A program made the translations under genes and the position numbers. Shown in pieces: positions 1 through 6,505 of a stretch of DNA of 13,963 nucleotides (positions are counted from its first letter, which is position 1; each line of letters starts with the position of its first letter). Location of the stretch: positions 1 to 13,963 of the forward strand of contig DXXH01000030.1 of the NCBI GenBank assembly GCA_019416395.1. Direction: 5' to 3'. The DNA is from Clostridiales bacterium. Its GTDB lineage: Bacteria > Bacillota > Clostridia > Oscillospirales > Acutalibacteraceae. Under the pieces are notes generated by a model that had not been told where the DNA came from, made no database searches, and saw nothing but the letters and a program-made list of their open reading frames with translations.

Positions 1-765
1 GGATTTATCGGGGAAAATGGCGCTGGAAAAAGCACCACCATCAAGGCCACACTGGGGTTGCTGCAGAAAGACAGCGGCGACGTCCGGATATTAGGCAAGA
101 ACCCCACTTGCGACCGTTCTGTGATGGAAGATGTGGGCCTTGTTTTGGACAACGGATTCTTTCCCCCGGAAATGAACGCCAAACACCTGGAAAAATCCTT
201 GAAAAAGATTTACCGGAACTGGGATTCCCAAACATACCACCGCTATATGGACCGGTTTCAAATCGACTGGAGCAAAAAGGTCAAGGAATATTCCCGGGGC
301 ATGGTGATGAAAGCTTCCTTAGCGGTAGCTTTGTCCCATGGGGCGAAGCTGCTGTTGGACGAACCCACCAGCGGCCTGGATCCCATTGTCCGGGACGATA
401 TTCTGGACATTCTCTACGATTTCATTCAGGACGAGAACCACAGTGTATTCCTGTCTTCCCACATCACCGGGGATTTGGAAAAGATCGCCGACTATATCGC
501 CTTTATCCACGAGGGGAAGCTTCTCATGACCGGGGAAAAGGACAGCCTGTTGGAAACCTACGGACTGCTCCACTGCACCATGGAACAGCTGGAAGAATTG
601 GCTCCCGAAGCCGTAACAGGCTACCGGAAAAGCGATTTTGGGGTGACCGCCCTGGTGAAGCGGTACCGAATTCCAGGAAGTTACACGGTGGAAAACGCCA
701 CCCTGGACGACATTATGCTCTACAGTATTAAGGGAAAGAAACTTTCCGGAAAGGCAGGGCGATAA
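1..765 (+). CDS. ABC transporter ATP-binding protein (5' end outside window)
   Basis: This is the ATPase subunit of an ABC exporter, bound to the cytoplasmic face of the membrane and powering the permease encoded 3 nt downstream. The frame is open from base 1, and 254 residues are visible. They begin at the Walker A loop (GENGAGKST, visible residues 4-12), so only about 35-40 N-terminal residues are missing. The signature motif is degenerate (YSRGM instead of LSGGQ), as is common in BcrA/YtrB-like ATPases. Walker B plus D-loop follow as LLLDEPTSGLDP, and the switch histidine lies in SSHI. A C-terminal extension of about 70 residues follows the nucleotide-binding core. In related Firmicutes operons such ATPases pair with a small ABC-2 permease and often a GntR regulator, which could lie left of the window. 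The substrate cannot be read from sequence. Antimicrobial-peptide or toxin export is only one possibility. Confidence 0.93.
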   Translation, partial: GFIGENGAGKSTTIKATLGLLQKDSGDVRILGKNPTCDRSVMEDVGLVLDNGFFPPEMNAKHLEKSLKKIYRNWDSQTYHRYMDRFQIDWSKKVKEYSRGMVMKASLAVALSHGAKLLLDEPTSGLDPIVRDDILDILYDFIQDENHSVFLSSHITGDLEKIADYIAFIHEGKLLMTGEKDSLLETYGLLHCTMEQLEELAPEAVTGYRKSDFGVTALVKRYRIPGSYTVENATLDDIMLYSIKGKKLSGKAGR

Positions 766-768
766 ACT

Positions 769-1407
769 ATGTTCGGATTATTGTATAAGGATTTTTTCAG
801 CGCCAAGAAAGAACTGCTCATTTCCCTGGTGGTAATGGTCCTCTTCGTTATCTACAACCTTGTTTTGGGACAAGTGGAACTTCTGGGTCCCACCATTGGC
901 GTCCTTGTGTCTCTAGGCTCCATGATGCCCACCTATTCCCTTTATTATGATAAAACCTGCGGCTGGAATAAATTCATCTGCGCCAGCCCCATTTCCCGGA
1001 CGAAAGTAATTCTTTCCAAATACCTGGCGGGTATGATCAGCTTGGCAATCTTCGCAGGCATCATTGTGTTAAATAACCTGGCCGCAGGCTCCCCTATGTC
1101 ATCATGGATTGTTCTCCTGCTGATTCTAGTCATGCTGTTTATCCAATCCGTCATGCTGCCTGTAAGCTTAAAACTGGGACAAAATGTAGTGGTTGTAGTA
1201 TTTTTATTGATGGTCTTTCTTCCCACAGGACTTCTTTTTGCATTAAACAAAGCAGGGATCTGGTCGGACGAGGCCATCAGCGCCGCCTTTGATTTCGTTC
1301 AAAACAACGCCGCCCTTTTAGCACCTATCGGTATCATTGGCATACTGGTACTGTATGCATGTTCCTTCTTCCTGACCAACTATTTATACAAACACATGGA
1401 ATTCTAA
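769..1407 (+). CDS. ABC-2 type permease, six-helix (ABC2_membrane_5-like)
   Basis: This is the membrane subunit partnered with the upstream ATPase. The 212-residue protein has an amphipathic, charged N-terminus (MFGLLYKDFFSAKKE). About six hydrophobic segments follow, near residues 16-34, 38-56, 85-104, 111-132, 138-160 and 182-203. The length and the opening LLYKDF pattern match the short ABC-2 permeases of the BcrB/PmtB type. The gap to the ATPase stop is only 3 nt, and a purine-rich AGGG sequence lies about 9 nt before the ATG inside the end of the ATPase gene, so the two are co-transcribed and probably translationally coupled. A strong hairpin terminator follows 16 nt after the stop. Family assignment is fairly secure, but the substrate is unknown. 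Confidence 0.88.
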   Translation: MFGLLYKDFFSAKKELLISLVVMVLFVIYNLVLGQVELLGPTIGVLVSLGSMMPTYSLYYDKTCGWNKFICASPISRTKVILSKYLAGMISLAIFAGIIVLNNLAAGSPMSSWIVLLLILVMLFIQSVMLPVSLKLGQNVVVVVFLLMVFLPTGLLFALNKAGIWSDEAISAAFDFVQNNAALLAPIGIIGILVLYACSFFLTNYLYKHMEF

Positions 1408-1423
1408 CTTTTCCCCTAAAAAA

Positions 1424-1455
1424 GGGCGTCTCCCAAACCAGGGAGACGCCCTTTT
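1424..1455. terminator. Bidirectional intrinsic terminator between convergent genes
   Basis: An 11-bp perfect GC-rich stem (GGGCGTCTCCC, 1424-1434; partner 1441-1451) has a 6-nt loop. It is followed by TTTT on the plus strand and preceded by six A residues, which give a T run on the minus strand. It sits between the ABC permease stop (1407) and the MATE stop (1489), so it can end transcription from both sides. Confidence 0.93.
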
Positions 1456-1488
1456 GTTTCCGCACCTACGCTTTTTCACAGGGAAAAA

Positions 1489-2862
1489 TTAGCGGGTCTC
1501 AATACGCTTGATCCATTTCTTACTGGACAACCGGAACACGCACCACACCGCTTTGATAATTTGGTCAATTTTCAGGAACGTATAGATCCAGAAGGCGGGA
1601 AGGTGCCACACAAGCCCTGCCAGCGCTCCCAAAGGCACCGAGGCCGCCCAGAGGAACAAAATATCCGCAATCATCAAAAATTTGGTATCCCCGCCACCAC
1701 GAAGCACACCTTTGGTGAGAATGGAGTTCATGGACTGAAAAATGACGATAAACCCAACGGCCAGCATCAACTGCTCGGCGATTCCCTGCGTTTCCTCTGT
1801 GATATCGTAGAAAGAAATCACCGGAGCGCTGATGGCCATAATCAACAAACCGGCAAACACGCCTATCACCGTTCCCAAACCCAGGAAGGTAAATCCCTGT
1901 CGCTGAGCCCGATCATAGTCCCCCTGCCCCAGGGTATGCCCGGTAATAATGGAGCTGGCGTTGGAAATTCCCTGAATAAACACAGTGCTCAGCTGCTGGG
2001 TCACTGTGGTGATAGCGTTGGCTGAAACAAAGGTGGCCCCTATCCGCCCCATCACCATGGCCACTGCGTTGTTTCCCAGCCCCAGCAAAGTGTCGCTGAC
2101 CAGCACAGGGATACTGATCCGCAAGTAATCCCCCACCAAGTCCTGGCATTTCATAGTCAGATGCTTCAGCCGGTAACCGATCTTTTTGTCCACAAACAAA
2201 AAATAGCCGCAGATAAAGGAAAATTCAAACACCCGGGCAATTACCGTTCCCAAAGCGGCGCCGGCTACTTCCATACGGGGCGCCCCAAAGGCGCCGAATA
2301 TAAACAGGTAATTGAAAAACACATTGACAAAAAACGCTAAAACCGAACAGATCAAGGGAAGCCGCACCTGCCCTACGCTTCGCAGAACAATGGTACAGGT
2401 CAAAGAAAAACCCAACAGCCAGTAACAAGGGATAGACCACTGAAAATAGCTGGTGCCCGCTTTGATAATAGCCGGATCGTTGGTATAAATCCGCATCAAC
2501 CCCTGGGGGAAGAAAATCGTGGCCAGTGTAAACACCAAACCAAATACAAAACACAGACGCAGCATAATGGTGATCGCCTTTCGCAGCGAATGGTTATCCT
2601 GCATGCCCCAAAACCGGGAAGTCAGCACCGAGGCCCCCATGCCAATCCCCATGCAGCAAATCTGAAAAATGCTGATAAACTGGTTGGCCAGCGACGACGC
2701 TGATAAGGCCGTCTCCCCCAGCTTCCCCAGCATAATGGTATCCGTCATGTTCACGCCAATGGTAATCAGACTTTGCATGGATATGGGCAGGGCAATCCCT
2801 ACCACATGCTTGTAAAACGCCTTGTCCCCCAAATAGGGCTTAATCTTCTCAACAACTCCCAC
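1489..2862 (-). CDS. MATE family efflux transporter
   Basis: This is a polytopic inner-membrane antiporter of the multidrug and toxic compound extrusion family (NorM/DinF-like), expelling cationic compounds against a Na+ or H+ gradient. The 457-residue protein is the normal MATE length, with hydrophobic segments throughout and two MatE repeats, roughly residues 20-180 and 245-405. The first repeat has the typical opening ALPISMQSLI...GVNMTDTIMLGKLGE, and the C-terminus is basic and cytoplasmic. The start is GTG, with AAAGGCGG 7 nt upstream. No earlier start in frame has a ribosome site. It is transcribed alone from the promoter at 2903-2931, divergently from dcd, and ends at the terminator at 1424-1455. 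The substrate is not predictable. A proton- or sodium-coupled drug exporter is the default assumption. Confidence 0.93.
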   Translation of the reverse strand: MGVVEKIKPYLGDKAFYKHVVGIALPISMQSLITIGVNMTDTIMLGKLGETALSASSLANQFISIFQICCMGIGMGASVLTSRFWGMQDNHSLRKAITIMLRLCFVFGLVFTLATIFFPQGLMRIYTNDPAIIKAGTSYFQWSIPCYWLLGFSLTCTIVLRSVGQVRLPLICSVLAFFVNVFFNYLFIFGAFGAPRMEVAGAALGTVIARVFEFSFICGYFLFVDKKIGYRLKHLTMKCQDLVGDYLRISIPVLVSDTLLGLGNNAVAMVMGRIGATFVSANAITTVTQQLSTVFIQGISNASSIITGHTLGQGDYDRAQRQGFTFLGLGTVIGVFAGLLIMAISAPVISFYDITEETQGIAEQLMLAVGFIVIFQSMNSILTKGVLRGGGDTKFLMIADILFLWAASVPLGALAGLVWHLPAFWIYTFLKIDQIIKAVWCVFRLSSKKWIKRIETR

Positions 2863-2902
2863 TCTCTGTCCGCCTTTCCAAAATGTTTCATTTGCAACTT
2901 TT

Positions 2903-2931
2903 ATTGTACAGGTTTTTTATGGAAAAGACAA
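2903..2931 (-). promoter_or_regulatory. Promoter of the MATE gene
   Basis: On the minus strand, TTGTCT (2926-2931), a 17-nt spacer and TACAAT (2903-2908) form a good sigma-A promoter. The predicted start point is about 35 nt before the GTG start. Its -35 box is 29 bp from the -35 box of the divergent dcd promoter. Confidence 0.65.
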
Positions 2932-2950
2932 GAGGTGGATTATTTTTCAG

Positions 2951-2966
2951 GCACAATCTCTTGTGC
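2951..2966. promoter_or_regulatory. Inverted repeat over the dcd -35 box (candidate operator)
   Basis: A perfect dyad of GCACAA (2951-2956), 4-nt centre TCTC and TTGTGC (2961-2966). The right arm is exactly the -35 hexamer of the dcd promoter, and the dyad lies between the two divergent promoters. A bound protein would block dcd and might also affect the MATE promoter. The regulator is unknown and no regulator gene lies beside it. Confidence 0.4.
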
Positions 2967-2989
2967 CACACAGGAAGACATGGTATGAT
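2961..2989 (+). promoter_or_regulatory. Promoter of the dcd-APH operon
   Basis: TTGTGC (2961-2966), a 17-nt spacer and TATGAT (2984-2989) fit a sigma-A promoter. Transcription would start near 2996, giving a leader of about 55 nt. That leader holds a small hairpin (AGGGC 3001-3005 with GCCCT 3016-3020) and the ribosome site GAAAGGAGAA before the dcd ATG. Confidence 0.65.
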
Positions 2990-3050
2990 GAGAGCCAATA
3001 AGGGCCGTGGAAACAGCCCTCACCCCTGGGAAGAGAAAGGAGAACCCGCC

Positions 3051-3572
3051 ATGATTTTATCGGGAAAAGAAATCGCTGGGCACATGGGAAAAGAGATTGT
3101 CATCGATCCGTTTGATCCCCAGCGTTTAAACCCAAACAGTTATAACCTTTCCCTGCACAAGGAACTGTTGGTCTACCAAAATAAAGTTCTGGATATGAAA
3201 GTGCCAAACCCTGTGGAAAAAATCACCATTCCGGAAGACGGGCTGGTATTAGAGCCTGACAAGCTTTACTTAGGACGAACCAATGAGTTCACAAAAACGG
3301 ACAAATTCGTCCCCATGCTGGAAGGACGTTCTTCCATTGGGCGGCTGGGGCTTTTTATCCATGTCACCGCAGGTTTTGGGGACGTGGGATTCGCAGGGTA
3401 CTGGACCTTGGAAATTTTCTGCGTCCAACCTATCCGGATCTACCCGGACGTGGAAATCTGCCAAATCTATTACCACGACATTCGAGGGGAATACGATTTG
3501 TATCAAAGCGGGAAATACCAAAATAACCATGGGATCCAACCCAGCCTGCTCTATAAGGATTTTGAGAAATGA
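3051..3572 (+). CDS. dcd: dCTP deaminase
   Basis: This cytosolic enzyme deaminates dCTP to dUTP (or, in bifunctional members, directly to dUMP), feeding dTMP synthesis. The 173-residue protein is typical for the DCD/dUTPase-fold family. It shows EGRSSIGRLGLFIHVTAG (91-108), the nucleotide-binding and subunit-interface signature. The DVGFAG...TLEI block follows with the probable catalytic Glu121, and the conserved C-terminal lid is KYQNNHGIQPS (155-165). The ATG at 3051 is chosen because GAAAGGAGAA lies about 7 nt upstream and MILSGKEI matches family N-termini. The frame is open further upstream, but that part overlaps the promoter. The stop overlaps the next start by 4 nt. Sequence alone does not decide between the mono- and bifunctional types. 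Confidence 0.94.
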   Translation: MILSGKEIAGHMGKEIVIDPFDPQRLNPNSYNLSLHKELLVYQNKVLDMKVPNPVEKITIPEDGLVLEPDKLYLGRTNEFTKTDKFVPMLEGRSSIGRLGLFIHVTAGFGDVGFAGYWTLEIFCVQPIRIYPDVEICQIYYHDIRGEYDLYQSGKYQNNHGIQPSLLYKDFEK

Positions 3573-4489
3573 GCCGGGAACTTTTCCAAGAAACCATCGC
3601 CAATTGGCAGGATTGGAGCCGGGTGTATCAATCCATTCCCGCGTTTACCCCTCTGGCCAGGGAAATCTGCCGCAGGGAGCATCTTCCTTGGCATGACCTT
3701 TCCCCTCTGACACCCGGTACTAACGGAGTTTTTCGCTGCGGCGATCTGGTACTCAAAATCTTTTTCCCAAAGGAGTCCGGCTTGGATCCGGAACCGGATA
3801 TCCTCACAGAAACCGCCGCCTGCCGCCAAGCCGCTGCTTGGGGAATCCCCACTCCGGAATGCATTGCTCCGGGGAAAATTACCGACAAATACGAGTTTCA
3901 TTACCTGGTAACCGCTTACGCTTCCGGGCAAGAAGCTGGTGACTGGCTTGCTTCCGCTTCTCCCGCTCAAAAAACGCATTTTGTGGAACAATTGAAAACG
4001 CTGCTTAAAACCTTCAACCGCCCGGTTGAAGGCCTTCTTCCCGCCCAGGATTTAAAGGCGTCCGCCCGGAAGAACCCCAGATTCCAGCAGCTTTCTCCTT
4101 CTCTCCGAGAGGAATGCCTCGCCCGTCTGGAAACATTGGATTTGGAAGAATTGGTCCTCACCCATGGGGATCTCACTGGAGAAAATATCCTGGTGGACCA
4201 AAACGATGGACTCATAATCATTGACTGGGCAGACGCCCACATTGCTCCCCCTTGGTACGAACTTGGCCCCATCGCTTTTGACTTGTTCCGATGCAATGAT
4301 ACGCTGTGGAAACTTTTCGCAAAAGAACATACAGAAAGCTTTCTCCAGCAGCTTCTGGACTGCGTTTGTCTTCACGATTTCGGTCCCGATTGCCTGGTAC
4401 AACTGGCCAAACAAGAACATGTTCCCCCTTTTCAAAGCCTTCAGGAAGTTGTTTCCCTGTGCAACAGAAAGCTTTCCTCTTCTGGATAA
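3569..4489 (+). CDS. Phosphotransferase of the APH/choline kinase fold
   Basis: This is a 306-residue cytosolic ATP-dependent small-molecule kinase of the aminoglycoside phosphotransferase superfamily. The probable ATP-anchoring lysine is in LVLKIFF (Lys63). The catalytic (Brenner) loop is HGDLTGEN at 199-206, with Asp201 as base and Asn206 binding metal. The metal-binding Asp219 lies in IIIDWADA. These are intact, so an active kinase is expected. The C-terminal helical part (about 225-306) would bind the substrate, which cannot be named. Many chromosomal members are not antibiotic-resistance enzymes, so resistance should not be assumed. The ATG overlaps the dcd stop (ATGA), implying translational coupling, and a terminator follows directly. 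Alternatives include a hydroxyl-metabolite, choline or sugar kinase. Confidence 0.88.
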   Translation: MSRELFQETIANWQDWSRVYQSIPAFTPLAREICRREHLPWHDLSPLTPGTNGVFRCGDLVLKIFFPKESGLDPEPDILTETAACRQAAAWGIPTPECIAPGKITDKYEFHYLVTAYASGQEAGDWLASASPAQKTHFVEQLKTLLKTFNRPVEGLLPAQDLKASARKNPRFQQLSPSLREECLARLETLDLEELVLTHGDLTGENILVDQNDGLIIIDWADAHIAPPWYELGPIAFDLFRCNDTLWKLFAKEHTESFLQQLLDCVCLHDFGPDCLVQLAKQEHVPPFQSLQEVVSLCNRKLSSSG

Positions 4490-4492
4490 AAC

Positions 4493-4525
4493 AAACCCGC
4501 CGGTCCATAGATCCGGCGGGTTTTC
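4493..4525 (+). terminator. Intrinsic terminator after the dcd-APH operon
   Basis: An 11-bp perfect stem (AAACCCGCCGG at 4493-4503, partner CCGGCGGGTTT at 4513-4523) with a 9-nt loop and a T run lies 3 nt after the APH stop codon. Confidence 0.9.
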
Positions 4526-4556
4526 CATTACCCCAATTTTAAGAATATTTCATACA

Positions 4557-4630
4557 GACAATGGACTTTTGTCGCTTCACTGGGCGGCTAACATGCCGTC
4601 TGTTCGAAGAGCACCACCGCAGGTGGTGAA
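4557..4630. repeat. Intergenic double-hairpin repeat, copy 1
   Basis: First of two direct copies about 110 bp apart. The 60-nt core (4571-4630) matches copy 2 at 47 of 60 positions without gaps, and similarity continues about 14 nt further left with one indel. It contains a GC-rich hairpin (4583-4588 with 4595-4600, one G-U pair) and a 7-bp hairpin CACCACC-GCA-GGTGGTG (4612-4628). A 19-bp stretch around this second hairpin is identical in both copies. No protein-coding signal is seen. It resembles REP/BIME-like palindromic elements in form, but the family is not one I can name. Confidence 0.75.
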
Positions 4631-4665
4631 AGCTAAAAAATCCACTTTTCGCAATAAACGCGGGT

Positions 4666-4740
4666 GACAAAGGACCGGTTTCCGCTTCACCTGGCGGCTG
4701 ATCTGCCGCCTGCGCGGCGAGCACCACCGCAGGTGGTCAA
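4666..4740. repeat. Intergenic double-hairpin repeat, copy 2 (overlaps the sufB/D-like stop)
   Basis: Second copy of the repeat. The first hairpin is perfect (GGCGGC 4693-4698 with GCCGCC 4705-4710, loop 6 nt), and the second is ACCACC-GCA-GGTGGT (4723-4737). The right end enters the minus-strand sufB/D-like gene, whose TGA stop (4737-4739) is made of repeat sequence. There is no T run, so it is not a classical terminator, although it is the first strong structure in the 3' end of the suf transcript. Confidence 0.75.
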
Positions 4741-5654
4741 CTCAAGAAACCTTCCACGATTTTTTCTTCTGCTTCCTCTTCGGTAAGCCCCAGCGTGCGC
4801 AACTTCATAATTTGTTCCCCGGCAATCTTGCCAATCGCCGCTTCGTGAATCAGCGCCGCGTCACCGTCGTTGGCGGAAAGCTCCGGGGAAGCGTCTACCC
4901 GCCCTTTGTCGGCGATGATGGCGTCGCACTCCGAATGCCCGGCGCAAGGAGCATTCCCCACTATCCGGGAACGGTAAGACTGGTAGGATTCCCCTCTTGC
5001 CACGGAGCGGGACACCAAATTCGTGGTCGCCCCTTCCCCATTCATGGTCACTTCAAAGTCCGTATACGCTTCTTGCTTGAATTCCGTCAAAAGCCGCTCC
5101 CGGATCAGCAGTTTGGCTTTGGGCCCCAAGGTGGCTTTCGTCTTGCGGGTGGTATGATCCACTCCCCCAATCTGGGACGTGTCCATCTCCAGCACTGCGC
5201 CCTCTTTCAGGTCGCACTGAGTGACAGGATCAATGGAACGGATCCCCGTCCCATGTCCGGTCCCCACATGCTTTTCAATGTACTTTACCCGGGCGCCTTT
5301 CTCCAAAAAGAAACGGTGAATCCCGTTGTGCCGGGCAGGTTCTCCATTTTCCGTGTGAACGCCACACCCAGCCACAATGGTCACATCGGCGTATTCCCCC
5401 ACATAAAAATCATTGTACACCAGGTCGTCCACATCTCCGTGGGTGACACAGGCGGGGATAGAAACCGTTTCTCCCTTGGTACCAGGTAAAATATGAATGT
5501 CCAAGCCCGGCAGATCCTTTTTGGAATCGATTTTAATGTGCTCCGTGGACTGGCGTCCGGCACAGCCACCGTCTTCACGGATATTAAACGCTCCCTTAAA
5601 TTCCCCCGACCAATCGGACACAAGTTTCAACAGTTCTTCCGTTACGCTTTTCAC
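4737..5654 (-). CDS. sufB: SufB/SufD-family Fe-S cluster scaffold (short, SmsB-like)
   Basis: This is a scaffold protein of SUF-type iron-sulfur cluster assembly, expected to form a cytosolic complex with the SufC ATPase encoded just upstream. At 305 residues it is much shorter than E. coli SufB (about 495) or SufD (about 423). It consists essentially of the beta-helix core and the conserved C-terminal region. Probable functional residues are Cys243 in GHSECDA (position of the SufB cluster cysteine), Glu258 in SPEL, and His270-Glu271 in LIHEAAIGKI. It ends in the family helix LRTLGLTEEEAEEKIVEGFL. The start is GTG, overlapping the sufC stop by 4 nt (GTGA), so translation is coupled. Having one B/D-like protein rather than separate SufB and SufD points to the minimal SUF-like (SMS) architecture. 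The gene symbol is by family only, because the protein is equally related to SufD. No desulfurase or SufU gene is present. Confidence 0.88.
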   Translation of the reverse strand: MKSVTEELLKLVSDWSGEFKGAFNIREDGGCAGRQSTEHIKIDSKKDLPGLDIHILPGTKGETVSIPACVTHGDVDDLVYNDFYVGEYADVTIVAGCGVHTENGEPARHNGIHRFFLEKGARVKYIEKHVGTGHGTGIRSIDPVTQCDLKEGAVLEMDTSQIGGVDHTTRKTKATLGPKAKLLIRERLLTEFKQEAYTDFEVTMNGEGATTNLVSRSVARGESYQSYRSRIVGNAPCAGHSECDAIIADKGRVDASPELSANDGDAALIHEAAIGKIAGEQIMKLRTLGLTEEEAEEKIVEGFLS

Positions 5655-6379
5655 TTGAACACCGCCTCTCTTTTCGCGCAGGCGTCACACGGAATGCTGC
5701 CTGCCATCAGCCCGGGCAACAGTTCCTGGGCAGGACCCTTTTCTTTCAAGGTGCCCCCGGAAATCACCACCAGCTCGTCTGCAATTTGCAGAATCCGCTC
5801 CTGGTGAGAAATAATGATCAGAGTCCCTTGGAGTTTCCCCCGAAGGCTTTGGAACACATCGATCAAATTGGCAAAGCTCCACAAGTCAATACCCGCTTCC
5901 GGTTCATCGAACAGGGAAAGCTTTGTGTGGCGGGCCAGCACGGTGGCAATTTCAATCCGCTTGATCTCGCCACCGGAAAGAGTCGCGTCTACTTCACGGT
6001 TGATATATTCCCGTCCGCAGAGCCCAACACGGCCCAGCATCTCACAAAGCTTATCCGTGGAGAGCTTTTGCCCGGCGGACAGCTCCAGCAGCCGGCGTAC
6101 TGTAAATCCCTTAAACCGTACAGGCTGCTGAAAGGCAAAGCTCACCCCAGCCCGGGCCCGTTCCGTCACGTCAAGTCCCGTAATGTCCTGTCCATCTAAA
6201 AGAATCTTGCCGCTGTCCGGAGTCTCAAGGCCCGCGATGATCTTCGCCAAGGTGGTCTTGCCCCCGCCATTGGGGCCAGTAATCACTGTCAGCTTCCCCT
6301 CTGGTACGGTCAGGCTCACATCGCGCAACACTTGACTGCCCCCAGGAGCGGTCCAGGATATATGTTGCAGTTCCAGCAT
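5651..6379 (-). CDS. sufC: Fe-S cluster assembly ATPase SufC (SmsC-like)
   Basis: This soluble ABC-type ATPase drives conformational change of the SufB/D scaffold during Fe-S assembly. The protein has 242 residues. Walker A is GPNGGGKT (35-42), and the Q-loop with its partner-contact segment is SFAFQQPVRFKG (80-91). The signature is LSGGEIKRIEIA (134-145), Walker B is LSLFDEPEAGID (154-165), and the switch histidine is His192 in ISHQ. LSGGE and the DEPEAG(I/L)D form are hallmarks of SufC as opposed to transporter ATPases. The ATG at 6379 is chosen because AAAGGAG lies 8 nt upstream. The frame stays open 20 codons further, but without a ribosome site. The C-terminal tail carries Cys231 and Cys234 (CDAC), absent from E. 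coli SufC. It is first in a two-gene operon and has its own promoter at 6477-6505. Confidence 0.93.
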   Translation of the reverse strand: MLELQHISWTAPGGSQVLRDVSLTVPEGKLTVITGPNGGGKTTLAKIIAGLETPDSGKILLDGQDITGLDVTERARAGVSFAFQQPVRFKGFTVRRLLELSAGQKLSTDKLCEMLGRVGLCGREYINREVDATLSGGEIKRIEIATVLARHTKLSLFDEPEAGIDLWSFANLIDVFQSLRGKLQGTLIIISHQERILQIADELVVISGGTLKEKGPAQELLPGLMAGSIPCDACAKREAVFK

Positions 6380-6454
6380 AATGCCTTCTCCTTTCTTCTT
6401 TCCTGGCAACAGCCCGGCCGCTTTCCGTCCGGAAGGCAACCAGGCTGGCCTTTC

Positions 6455-6466
6455 CCCTATCTAGGG
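6455..6466. promoter_or_regulatory. Short dyad in the suf leader (candidate operator)
   Basis: CCCTA (6455-6459) and TAGGG (6462-6466) form a perfect dyad with a 2-nt centre, just downstream of the predicted suf transcription start. It is placed where a repressor could act, but it is short and no regulator is known. Confidence 0.25.
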
Positions 6467-6476
6467 TTCCCACAGT

Positions 6477-6505
6477 ATTGTAAATTATTTTCTGCCCACT
6501 TGCAA
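6477..6505 (-). promoter_or_regulatory. Promoter of the suf operon
   Basis: On the minus strand, TTGCAA (6500-6505), a 17-nt spacer and TACAAT (6477-6482) match a sigma-A promoter. The -35 box lies inside the last codons of the P-type ATPase gene, whose stop is at 6485-6487. No terminator separates the two units, so read-through from the metal operon is also possible. Confidence 0.6.

Noticed and set aside
2883..3050. N-terminal extension of the dCTP deaminase by 56 residues
   Set aside because: This stretch contains the divergent promoters and the dcd leader. MILSGKEI at 3051 has its own ribosome site and matches family N-termini.
3569..4489. Calling the APH-fold protein an aminoglycoside resistance gene
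   Set aside because: Only the general kinase motifs are visible. The superfamily includes many housekeeping kinases, and the operon partner is a nucleotide enzyme.
4539..4727. Small minus-strand open frame spanning both intergenic repeats
   Set aside because: It is made of the palindromic repeats, has no ribosome site or domain, and would be an artefact of the element.
4557..4740. CRISPR array
   Set aside because: There are only two imperfect copies about 75 nt long, with internal hairpins and a single intervening segment. No cas genes are present.
4557..4740. Insertion sequence or MITE with target duplication
   Set aside because: No terminal inverted repeats spanning a unit and no target-site duplication could be identified by eye. 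The pair is a direct, not inverted, repeat.
4812..5489. Plus-strand open frame of about 225 codons antisense to the sufB/D-like gene
   Set aside because: The opposite strand carries intact SufB/D motifs. The antisense product has none and is explained by codon composition.
6380..6439. N-terminal extension of SufC by 20 residues
   Set aside because: The extension has low-complexity basic sequence and includes the ribosome site (AAAGGAG) of the ATG at 6379, where the ABC domain begins.
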